Part shown: positions 31,052-41,800 of the stretch, piece after piece
Layout of the letters: each line of letters starts with the position of its first letter
Numbering within the stretch: position 1 is the stretch's first letter
NCBI GenBank assembly: GCA_964017195.1
Contig: OZ024897.1
Coordinates: 12,660,451-12,724,450 of the forward strand
From: Siderastrea radians
Lineage: Eukaryota; Cnidaria; Anthozoa; Scleractinia; Rhizangiidae
Reading direction: 5' to 3'
Length of the DNA stretch: 64,000 nucleotides
Position numbers and translations under genes: made by a program
The notes under the pieces: model-generated
What the model was told of the DNA's origin: nothing
Database searches by the model: none
What the model saw: only the letters and a program-made list of their open reading frames with translations

Positions 31052-34000
31052 TTACATCGCTATTCCTGGTTGCTGTACAACTATCACATTGGTGTGCTGA
31101 AAAAAGAAAAAAGGAAAAGAGAGGTAATGGGTATATATATTGCTCTTGGTACAAAACGCAAGTCAAATTGCATTTGCTTTAGCATTAAACTGAAAATCAT
31201 TTTACGATGCAAATAGGACGAAAGACAAAAATAACTAAGCGGAAAATAACAATAAAAAAATAATACAAAGAAAATCTTAAGTAATAAATTACTACGTACA
31301 GCGCTAAAAACAATAGGTGAAAGCAATAATACAAAGAAAATCTTCAGTAATAAATTACTACGTACAGCGCTAAAAACAGTAGGTGAAAGCAATGAAAAGA
31401 TGTGGAGATCGCGTTACGGTATACTAAAGGGATTTCGTGACTTACGGTTCTATTTGCACAGCAGGTTCCCATACAGCCAATGATGGAGCCAGCCAGGACA
31501 AACACTGCACCAAGAGCGTTCAGCACCACAATGCCCAGCAAACAGCTCTCGATTATCCGCACATCATCACAGTTCTCAACTTTAAAGTGAAATGCGTGGC
31601 GGAAAGTAAATGGTCTCATAATTTTACAGCTGCTCAGTTCTTTTGGATCATCACACAGGTTTTTTATCAAGGAGGTGCGATTGTCAGGCGTATGCGTTTC
31701 TGGGAAACTCCCCACCTACCCCTCCCCTAACCCAACATTTTGCCTAAGTGATAATAAGTTAAAAAGTTAGTGTGAATGTTGGGTTAGGGGAGGGGTAGCT
31801 GGGGAGTTTCCCAGAAACGCATAATGACCAGAGAGGCTACAATCAAAGTTTTCTAATCTTTTTCAGGACTTCATAATGCTCTCATCGATTCCAGTCTCGA
31901 ATTTCGAGCACTTTCAAGAGTTACAGTGAAAAGAGAGCAAAAATTTGAATGCACGTCAACTGTACAACTTTGATAAAAAAAAATCAAAATAAGTTTACAT
32001 AAAATAAATTCTTCTTACTCTTAATTGGAACATCTGTTCCCCCAGTGCAGTGACACGTTCCATCAGTTGTCATATGACAATTCTTCTCCAGTACCTTCCT
32101 TATTCCTTATTCTCAAGAAAATTAATGTCAAATCTCGTAAAAATATGCTGCAAACGGATGCCATTTTGTTTTGAACTGACATGAAGCGTCTTTTCAACTA
32201 AAATATATGGATAACTTCAAATTCAATTTTCTCTCGCCGAGTCAGCTTGGGAGCTTAAGTATTTATAATTTCTTCTTTTTTTCATTCAAAATGTTACCAC
32301 GCTATGAGTATTTTTAGTAACTAAATTTTTGCACTTATTGCTCGAACGTTCTGCGGAAATCGTCTTTATTAAGTAAGGGAGGTGCATGTAGTACCGATAA
32401 ATTCTGGTTACCCGCTTCCCTCGGTTCCCCCGCCCCCACCGCTTATAACTTTATGAACTCAGTCCTTTGGTAATGACGCAACATTCGGGGCTAATTTCCT
32501 CGTTGTCCCTACTTCCCGATGAACTTATTTTGCCAATTAAAAAAAGAGAGAGGAAAAAAATGAAAATAACTTTTTAAACAATTCACGAATTGGATGGGTT
32601 TAAACCCTTTATATGCTGCTACCTCGCTAAATTTAAACTTAATGTTAACTTCTCGACGAGCTAGCCTTCTGTCAGTTCAACTTTCATATCAGGCTTGGCA
32701 CATCTTGACATTATCGGACACTGATCGTCTTATGTTAAGCTAATAAACTAAAGATCAGGTCTTGATATAAATTGGGACGTACTGTTGACGTCCACCAGTA
32801 ATTAAAAACAGCACTTAATTTTAATGCTTGACGTTTTATAATCCTGGAGAAGTAAAAGGTTGCGTAGTGCAAAAACTCAATTAAGCGGTCTGCCATCTTG
32901 AAGTGGACGTAAAAAGGACATCTCCTAGTTATAACTATATTGCGTCTCTTAGAAGGCTTTTTTTCGAAAAAATCGACTAAAAAGAGCTGTACACTATCAC
33001 AATAAATTCTCTTTGCCATACAAAATCCTTACAAAGCTGTATGATACGGAATTTTACGTATCAGTTTAGTCCAAAAGAACGCAAAATCTATAAAAAAGAT
33101 TTTGATGAAAGAGAAGAAAATTTCGGAGACCTACACAAATCTAGAAGCATCTACAGCATTTAGCAGAGGTACAGCGCTACGGTTAGCGAGAGTTGTGTGA
33201 AAGGTGTTTTACCATTTTTAACAGGAAAACGTGTTACGGTCGGTCGCTTCGGTATTAACGGAGGCACAGTGTTTTTCGTTTTGCCTAAACGAAAAACTGG
33301 GTCAAACTTACCACTATCTTGTTTCTTCTCCACCAGGTTACTAAACCAAATCCAGCACAAATTGCCAACTAATCAAAGAATTCAAAGAAAAAATTGGAAA
33401 TACAAGTCAGTCAAACATACAAAAACAAAATAAGAAAGACTAAATGAAATAACTTACAGTACGCAGTTGTAAGAAAAGATTTCAGGGACCCGTTGCTTGA
33501 AAGTCCCGGTAACTTTTTGGGCCCGGAGCTATATTTTAAAATCAAAATCTATAGTTCGTTGGCGTAGATTTTAGCCCGCATATCAGCCCGACTTGTTTTA
33601 TCAACTTAGAATTTTATTGCTCAGCTTTTACAACCAGCAAAATTTGAGTCTTTAGTGTAAACATCGCGCACATAAAATAGCTTTCCGGGCCCGAAAAGTT
33701 ATCGAGACATTTGAGAAACGGGTCCCAGGTTAGCCAGAAAAGCGGGGGGAAATAGGAGGCTAGTGATGTTTTGGCTGCCGGAGTGTAAGACACAAGCTCG
33801 TTCCCACTTCAAAATCTTAAATCAATCCGTTTTTTTATGCTTCAACGAAGAAGTTCTGTGGTCCTCTTAGAAATTTGAAAACAGGATACAAAAAGCTTAC
33901 TCTGTGGAAATCTATAAAATTATTTTGCATTTCAGTTCTCTTTGGACTTTAAAGTTGAACGGAGTAAAAAAATACTGGATGTGTTTTTCAACAACAACTT

Positions 34001-34517
34001 AAAGTGGCTGATAATTTTCCACAGAAGTGACGTCGAAATTCGGGTTTCAAAGTTCAAGGTAAGCTTACATTTTGAATCACTTTCTTAATCTCTCTCAACA
34101 ATCATGATTATTAAAATAGCAGGCCGTTCAAATGTTTTAAGAATGGCTGAACTTGGTTGGTCTACAATTCTTTTATCTTCAAGTTAGTTTTCGTTTGTTC
34201 TTTTTTCAAAGAGCGACTCTGAAAGCGAATTTAAACTGCCATCTTTTGAAAACTAGCTTGCATGTCTTCTGTGAGATTAGCAAAATCCTTATTCTTTGTA
34301 AAGTTTAGAGTGCATGGAAGTTGCTTTCCTCTTGAGAAACAAAACAAAATTGAAGTTAATTATAATTTACCCCTCCTCCAGTCCAAATTCCTGATCCGTC
34401 CACACCTCCTTTGTTGGCATAAATAAAGCCCAAAATCAGGTCCACCAAGGCAGTAATTGCGATTAAAATCGACACGATACCAGCTGCCTTTGCCTTTCCA
34501 GCCTCGACCAGTTCCAT
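31052..34517 (-). CDS. TSP1: four-pass membrane protein gene, paralogue 1 (TM3 segment not found)
   Basis: Exon 1 (34517-34371, ATG to donor) gives MELVEAGKAKAAGIVSILIA, TM1 and GSGIWTGGG. Exon 2 (33368-33312) gives LAICAGFGLVTWWRRNKIV. A loop-coding segment ending at 32019 reads IRKVLEKNCHMTT and ends DVPIK. Exon 4 (31579-31446) reads ENCDDVRIIESCLLGIVVLN through TM4 with GSIIGCMGTCC. Exon 5 (31096-31052) reads TNVIVVQQPGIAM then TAA. Lengths (147, 57, 134) and phases match TSP2. In TSP2 and TSP3 the loop exon also encodes TM3 upstream of IRK, but here that stretch is replaced by AT-rich DNA with stops, and no substitute exon is seen between 32110 and 33311. The copy may be a pseudogene or use an unrecognised exon. 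Family: CD20/MS4A-like layout, not certain. Confidence 0.65.
31691..31823. mobile_element. Hairpin MITE inside TSP1
   Basis: TATGCGTTTCTGGGAAACTC at the left pairs with GAGTTTCCCAGAAACGCATA at the right, with arms of about 47 bp and one mismatch, ending in CCCCTAACCCAACATT. It lies in the intron before TSP1 exon 4. Confidence 0.85.
33485..33726. mobile_element. MITE, GGGGCCCGTTTCTC family, copy 1
   Basis: The left end GGGACCCGTTGCTTGAAAGT and the right end TTTGAGAAACGGGTCCC are inverse. Inner CGGTAACTTTTTGGGCCCGG pairs with CCGGGCCCGAAAAGTTATCG. It lies in TSP1 intron 1 and is more diverged than copies 2 and 3. Confidence 0.8.
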
Positions 34518-36012
34518 CAGTCTCAGTTATTCAGAAGCAAAGGCTCGAAAAGTAGGTACAAATAACGTCAAAAATGAAGCTCAGTATGAAAATTACAAAT
34601 GGCGGCGGCTTATCTTTCCAGGCAACGTCACATTGGCAGTCATTGGTCGTTGGCAGGGCGGGAAAAGGCAGTCGCTTTTCAAGTGATGTGTGATGCGGAG
34701 AAGGACTGGCACGAGCGCTCTTTCCGCGCTGGCGCTAGTATAGCCGGCAAAATTTACCTTTCAACAAACCGGAAATCTCATTTTCTTTCTTTATTTCTCA
34801 GCCAGCCGTGCACTATGGTTAAACCGTTTTTTCACATCCTGGCTCACAGCTTAAAATGTTTATGTCTGCCTGCATATTAGTCAATCTTCTTCACAGGTAC
34901 GTTGGCTAAAAATGAGCTCAATTTGAGGGTCTCGAATGCTTGCTCTTGCTGCAAAACATGACCTGGTTGTCTTTCATCGTTTCTTTTACAAAAGCTCTAG
35001 ATTACTCCACCCTAAATCTTACATATTTTAAGGGTCGATAAATTTTACATAACATAATAAAAAATTAGCTGGAGATATTTGGAGATAGTGGCGTTTTGCA
35101 ACTTTAATCTTTGCCTCCTTGCAACGCGCCATGGCGATGATTCGTCGCAACGTTGTCAACTGTATGTAAACAAATTAAAAGTGAAATTAAGTTTGAAGAT
35201 TTCTCCTCCCTTTATCTCACAAAAACATAGCAAAGAAAAACGTCTAAACTGAGGAGCAATTCTATTTGTAGTGCCTAAAGAAACAGACAAGCATAGGAGA
35301 GGTTTGGGGGGAAAAGAAGAAGAAGCGCGGTGTTGATGTTGATTTGATTTAATTAATTACCCGGGGTGTCCTGATATAAAACCTTGAACGAGCTGCACGC
35401 ATTATAAATACACGCCATGCCACGCGTCATCCAAACGCCGTTTCCCATCTTTTTACTTTACTCTGCTCGTTTTTAGACGGTTTTTAGGCAGTTTTTTAGC
35501 ATCGATCAAGGCGGATAAGACAAAGAAAAGATAACCCAAAGTCGGCGTTTTTCGGGAACTTAATAGATTCATTTATCAGGATTATGGAGGAAGCCCAAGG
35601 AGGCAACCATTTTGATCTAGCACCTAATTTTATCCCAGTCCACTGATCACACCTTCTTGCTCGGACGCCCTGGTTTCATCGCCCAACCTTTTTCTACCCT
35701 GGTCGTTGGGTAGCGCGGTCCGCCAGGTTTTCCCGCCGTTTCTCCATGTTCGACATGTCCAACAAATGATAATATTTTCCCTGAGGGGGGTGGGGTGGGG
35801 GGGGGGGGGGGCAGGTGAGGAGGGAATATAGCCGGAGTCGGGATATTTGCACGACTTACAAGAGGCAACAAGTAATTTGTAGCGTGTATGGAAGGAAATC
35901 AGGCTTCCCGTATCACAAATAGCGTGGAAAGCTATTAAGAGGCAACTCAAGTTCTTTCTTCATACATATCGTGAAGGTTTGTATTAAAGAAGACAGGAAG
36001 GTTCTACAGTTA
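34518..36012. other. TSP1 upstream region
   Basis: This should hold the TSP1 promoter and the TSP2 downstream flank. No further exon was recognised. A G-run occurs near 35786-35811. Confidence 0.45.
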
Positions 36013-37437
36013 CAGTATGTTGCCCAGTTTTCGTACGGGCCCAGTTTTCGTACAAAAAGAACTTTATTTGATCATTTTCGTCTGTCATTTAAATCTTCGT
36101 CAACCGAAGAATTCCAAAACTAAAAAGAACATTTCAGCTATAAATTGCCGGTTTTGCCGGACTTTTTGACGAAGAAGCAGGTCAGTGCGGACAATTTCTT
36201 TCCAGGTGAGTAAAAGTTTAGCGGCTGATATTTGCACTTTTCACTGCACAGTGAAGGTATTGTAGATGAACAAATAGCCCGTTTTGTAGGTAATTTTGCA
36301 CGGAACTTCATGATTTTTGGACAGATGATAGATAAAAGACGAAAGTGAATGGAAGAACTTTCAACACCAGCTTAAGTTTAACTGTTCCTGAATTTTAGCG
36401 GTGAGAATCTTCGCATACATTTCGACCTACTGTGCCAGTTTTCGTACACTTAGCTGCGCCTTTCTCAAAACCTATTTTTAAATAAGTTAAAGAACTGAAT
36501 TTTAAACTTTACTGTTCGAAAACTAATAAGTCGCAACTGTGCAGCAAAGATTACATAACAATCCTTGCAAAGTACAATACACTACATGTATTTGATGTGG
36601 TGTAACAGCGACGCTTTACATCCAGGTCATGCAAAGGTCACGAATATTTCATAAACTTAATCCCGCGCAAACAATCTAAATCGTCAAATAATTAACTAAG
36701 GTAGATGTCTATGCATAGAATGTTGACAAATACACTTTGAAATATCGTTAGTTTACCAGTTTTACCGATTTTTTTCACTCTGTTGCGATTCTAATAAACA
36801 TTTACAAAAGTAGCTAAGAAAAGCAAGCGTAAGCGGAAACGGAAGTAAAACGTTTGCTATTCTAAAGGCGTACGCGGAAACGGAAGGAAAACGTCGAATC
36901 TTATACAGGCCTTTTCTTAACAGCTGTAATACGCAGAATAGTAACCTGTCAACTACCTTTACCAAGGCAGTAAATGTACGAGACAGTGGATGGAGCGTAC
37001 GAAAATCCGCTCAATTAAGTGACGGACCAAAAAATCAACACTGCAGGATCGATTAAACATCCACCCCCCGAATAACCATTTGCTATTTACACCAATTATT
37101 GGTCGCTAAACCGATATTCATTCACAAATCGAAGAGAAAACACGATAAGCACTCAGCAGGGTGGCTGACACATCGGTTTGCGTCGAGCGTTTTCGTGGAG
37201 AAATGTTGTTTTGTCGATGTACGAAAACTGGGCCAGGTGTACGAAGACTGGGCAACTTGGGAGTTTTGGGAAAAATGACATAATTTTGAGCATACGTCGA
37301 TCAAGCGGCCAATCGTTTTATATATTGAAGGTAAGTAAGTGGGCTATCTTTAAAAGAAATTTCAGACATTTTCATCTCACAGACGAAAAGATATAGCGAT
37401 TACAGACTAAAGTGTACGAAAACTGGGCAACACACTG
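36013..37437. mobile_element. Tc1/mariner-type non-autonomous element (TA target)
   Basis: The left end CAGTATGTTGCCCAGTTTTC is inverted at the right end as GAAAACTGGGCAACACACTG, about 26 bp, each bordered by TA (36011-36012 and 37438-37439). CAGT ends with a TA duplication are typical of Tc1/mariner/pogo elements. The motif GTACGAAAACTGGGC or its inverse recurs near both ends (36034-36056, 36430, 37218, 37238). No transposase ORF is present. Confidence 0.8.
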
Positions 37438-37460
37438 TAACGCAAAGGTAAACCTTGCAC

Positions 37461-37654
37461 CTCCCAGAGATTCCGCATAGGAAGCAGAACTCCCAGGGAT
37501 TCCGCATAGAAAGCAAAGCTCCCAGGGATTCCGCATAGCAAGGATAGCTCCCAGGGATTCCGCATAGGAAGCAAAACTCCCAGGGATTCCGCATAGAAAG
37601 CAAAGCTCCCAGGGATTCCGCATAGCAAGTATAGCTCCCAGGGATTCCGCATAG
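37461..37654. repeat. 29-bp tandem repeat, 7 units
   Basis: Units start at 37461, 37490, 37519, 37548, 37577, 37606 and 37635. Each has a near-invariant 20-base core CTCCCAGGGATTCCGCATAG followed by a 9-base variable part (GAAGCAGAA, AAAGCAAAG, CAAGGATAG, then the same order again). It begins 22 bp beyond the mariner-type element. Confidence 0.95.
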
Positions 37655-38808
37655 GAGAAACAACAAAACACAAAGTCGCTGATATGATCACAGCTTTCCG
37701 CTCTCACCCCAGATATCTGACTATAAGTTGGAGTTAGGATCAATTAACATTAAACCACAGAAAGCTTTCGTTGGTGAAAGTGTTTGGTTGCTTTATTTAA
37801 CTTAATTGACACTTTGATACAACGTTTAGCCTCTTCCGGAAATTATGAGTTTTATTATTTTAACTTAGCCAGTAATAGGAGGGAAAATAAAGCAGAGGAG
37901 CAGAAAGGAAGAAATCCCCGCGCTATATAACCTAAAAACGAGGCATATTAGACAATAGTGCTGACTATTCTAACTTCGAGAGTGTATATTTAATTTGAAA
38001 AGGATATTTAAAAATTTACTCGCCGAGGGAATCGATATAAGGCAAGCGATTCCTGAAATCACGCTAAAGTGAAACGTTGACATTTTCGCAGTTAGGGGAA
38101 CAAATGCCAGTTTAGGGGTAAAATCTTTGTAGCTCGTCCTAAGAATCGCATCATGTTTGCTTAAATGGACACTCACCAATTTCTTAGGATAACATTGAGA
38201 AGCTAAAGAGATATTCATCACAAGAAAATCAAACTGCAGGCTAATGTTTTCAAGTTTTTCCTTTGTTTCTGGGAAAATCGCCAGAAACTATGATTTACTC
38301 TTCCTTTAAGAAAATCATTTGATTTCCTTCTCTTGTGGTTCTAAGAGTATTCTGTGTATGAGAAAAGGCATTTAATTTAAATTTTAGCACATTTTTCACT
38401 CCAAAACGTAAAAATCCCCGTGACAGAGTCCCTTTAAGCTTACGTGAAGTTACTAAGCAACTGTGCCTCTTTTATCAAAGATTGCAGGCTCAGTCGGCTT
38501 TAAGACGAAATTCCATCAGCTTGACGCAAAATAACATTTTTAGGTGCCCTGAAAGCTTTATAATGTAAACATTAATGAATAGAAATGAGTAATGTGTGTG
38601 CAATATAATATTGTGTCACTCGTTTACACATATTTTCAACCATGCGATTCTTTCTTCGCCTTGAATAGACAAGACTGCCTCAGTCCCTCAAGCCTCTTTG
38701 AGTCTCTTACTTCCGGGTCCTGACGCTGTTCTGTGATAATACCCAAATTTAAGAAACCGGAAGTCAGAAAGCCAAACAAAACCGAGAGAGGGTACGAGGA
38801 CACACCCA
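37655..38808. other. TSP2 downstream flank
   Basis: No exon or clear repeat was recognised. The TSP2 3' UTR should lie at the right end on the minus strand. Confidence 0.45.
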
Positions 38809-41800
38809 TTAGTACTTTGCGGGGTACTCTGGCGGCGGGGCTCCATGTTGTTGAGTAGTCATGACCATTCCTGGCTGTTGAACCACTACTACGTTAGTCT
38901 GCGTAAATGAAAATTGGAAACCGTTTGTCAGTAATGTTCTCTTCAATAGGTTTCATAAACTACACTACAAAAAAATTACTACTCCGTAGCTTTTATCGAA
39001 AAGAGCATACTTTCGACTCTCATCCACATACTGAATGTTGCCCTATTCCAGACCACTGTTCAGCAGAATTGAACGACCCTTATATTGTTCTCTTTTATAT
39101 GGCCTAAACGGGGATTTGCCGCTGGACAGGGTATGGTTTTTGGCCGTTCTGTCCTAACCAGGGTATATAATTTTATCCGGCTAGTCTGTCCTAAACAGGG
39201 TCTGAACTTGTCCTAAACATCGTATGGTCAGTACGATTACCGTCTTAATCTCGCTTATACGGTCAGTTTAGCAATCCTAGATAGGGGACGTTTTCTGGTC
39301 TTTGAAAGACTGTAAATTGTGTTAAACAAGATAGTGTGAATTTTATCATTTGTCCCGAACAGGGGCCTAAAATGAAGGGCGTTGTCCTACAAAGGGTAGG
39401 TATTTTAGGGCTTTTTTTCCTAAACAGGGCCAGGGTAAAAACCCTCAGCGGCATCCCTATACCCAAACATGGGTCAAGCTGGGATATGATAGCTAAGGAT
39501 GGCATACGCCTACTCAAACGTTTATCACCTTGTGAAGCATATCCAGTAACTTTTGTTTGAATGGTCAGAAGTAGGGTCTCATCCACAGATGTTTGAATCA
39601 TAGAACAGATTCAAGGATGAGGTCAATGGTAGGTATCCAAACGGTGCACAGCATTCATTAGTTGCGTGACTTGTTCGTAAAACGTTGTGCCATATTTAGG
39701 AGTGTTGCATGACTAGTTTGTAGGAAATTTGCGATCTTCGTTGCAAGCAGTGGTGTAGCGCGTCCCCCGGAGCGTAACCTACCTGTGGTTTAGCGCAGCA
39801 GACTCCCATACAGCCAATGATGGAACCAGCAAAGATTAAAATGACGGCGATAGCGGAAACGATCACAATGGCAACGACGCAACTTATAATCGTGCTGATG
39901 TCACCACAGTCGTGCACTATGAAATGAAAAAGTCAGGGATTTAACGAACATCCGTGTACAGGGATAAGCAGTTTAAAAAAGTGGATCCTAAAGGCTGCAA
40001 GGAAATCCAACGAGGAAATTGAACCACGGCTGTTGTGTCGTGAATTGTAATGCCTGTCGTGAATTGAAACAACTTACAACAGCTCGGATTTTTTTTCAAA
40101 TTACGACAACACGTTGAAGGCATTATTACAAATTACGACAAGAGGTATTACAATTTACGACAGGTATTACAATTCACGACGACTGCAGGTATTACAATTA
40201 TCAACCCCATTCCCAGGGTCTCTCTTCTTCCCGTCCCCTGGAGCTCCATGGGACGGGAAGGAGAGAGACCCTTGGAACGAAGTTGGCTTTGGTTTTGGTT
40301 GTGCTCTTACTTCACTTTGCAATGAGTTTCAACCAATCAGAACTACTTTCTCAACTAATCGGAAGGAGGAATCAAAAACAATTGTTGCACGGGTTTTTCA
40401 GCAGTTGGTGTCATTTACACGTATTTCCTCCGACTTCTGATTGGTTCAAAGTATTGTTTACGTTTTTAGTGAGAGTAGAGCGGTTTTCAAATGAGTGACC
40501 AATCACAACAGGAACAAAACACAAAATCAGCCAATTAGAAATTGAAGTGAATACAAGTAATTAGCGTTAAGCGCGGGAAAACGCGTGCAAGCAAGTCACG
40601 ATTGGTTTTGGTTTTACGCCTGACTGGTTGAGAATGTGGCGCGAACTTTTTCAACCAATCAGAGAGCGCAGAAAAGCAAAACCAAAGCAAACACAGCATT
40701 ACTCCCGAAACTCACTTGAAAACTACTCTAATTGCTTTGCTACCAGGTTAACGACATTCCATTGAAAACTGCTCTAACTTCTACTGCCTTCCTTCTTTAT
40801 CATCACAGTTGTCTTACCGTCAACGGGGAATGATTGGACATTTCCCCTCTCATCCCTACAAACACATAAGTCCCCGGACTGGTAGCAGTCACCAGCATCC
40901 AATATAGCTTTGATTATCGCCCAGACTAACCATGCGATGAGGCCAACAACCACTTGAACAATGCATATGATCAGCCAGAGAATGCACAGCACCAAGTTGA
41001 AGACAAACTGCAAGTCAAAATGTACCTGTGTTAGCCAACTCAGTTCCTGTGTCAGCAAGTCACGACAAAGTCGTTGTCCTGATTGACGGACCAGAGACTT
41101 ATAACATCTACAGACGATTTACAATTCCGCCTTGACTCTGATGATGACTTCCGCTCAGGTTGTCGAAACTCCTTCTTAGGACTACACTCACCCGGACGAT
41201 AATACTTCACCGACTTGTGATATGACTCCCGAGGGGCCCGTTTCTCAAAACTCCCGATAACTTTCCAGAACTATTTTAGGTTCTCCAATAGCTATACTTT
41301 ATAGATTTGAAAGCTAAATTTTAGTTTTTATAGTTTCGTGAAGCATATCGCTAAGTCTGCGCCAATAATTACCATTAGTTGACAAATAAATGAGCGCGAA
41401 AAAATACTTACGGCGAGCCCGGAAAGTTATCGGGAGTTTCAAGAGACGGGCCCCCGGGTTCAAACCGTTTACAGCAGTATTCCTTACTTTTTGAATGACC
41501 ATAAAGCTACAAAGAGTGGGGCTATAGCTTTTGGGTGAGATCGTCAAGCGTGACCATGACTAATCAAATGAACGCTATCGAGCAGTAAAACAATTTATTT
41601 AGCAGTACATCCCTGATGCTGCTTAGTATGCCGCGAAAGGTGATTCTAACTTTTGAGCCTGTGGATGAAATCGTTAAGTGTGACCATTCAAAAGAAAGCT
41701 ACTCAGCATTACTTTCCTATGATATTATTTATTCTGCTGCAAAAGGCAGTTTAAACTTTTGAGTCTGAGGATGAAATCCTTAAGTGTGGTCATTCAAATG

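Noticed and set aside
37461..37654. CRISPR-like array (29-bp units with conserved core and short variable part)
   Set aside because: The variable parts are only 9 bases and recur in fixed order, there are no Cas genes, and the DNA is animal. It is a satellite.
37372..37743. Three overlapping minus-strand ORFs encoding AESLG, CGIPGS and RNPWE repeats
   Set aside because: All come from the 29-bp satellite, which happens to be open in three frames; no flanking coding context.
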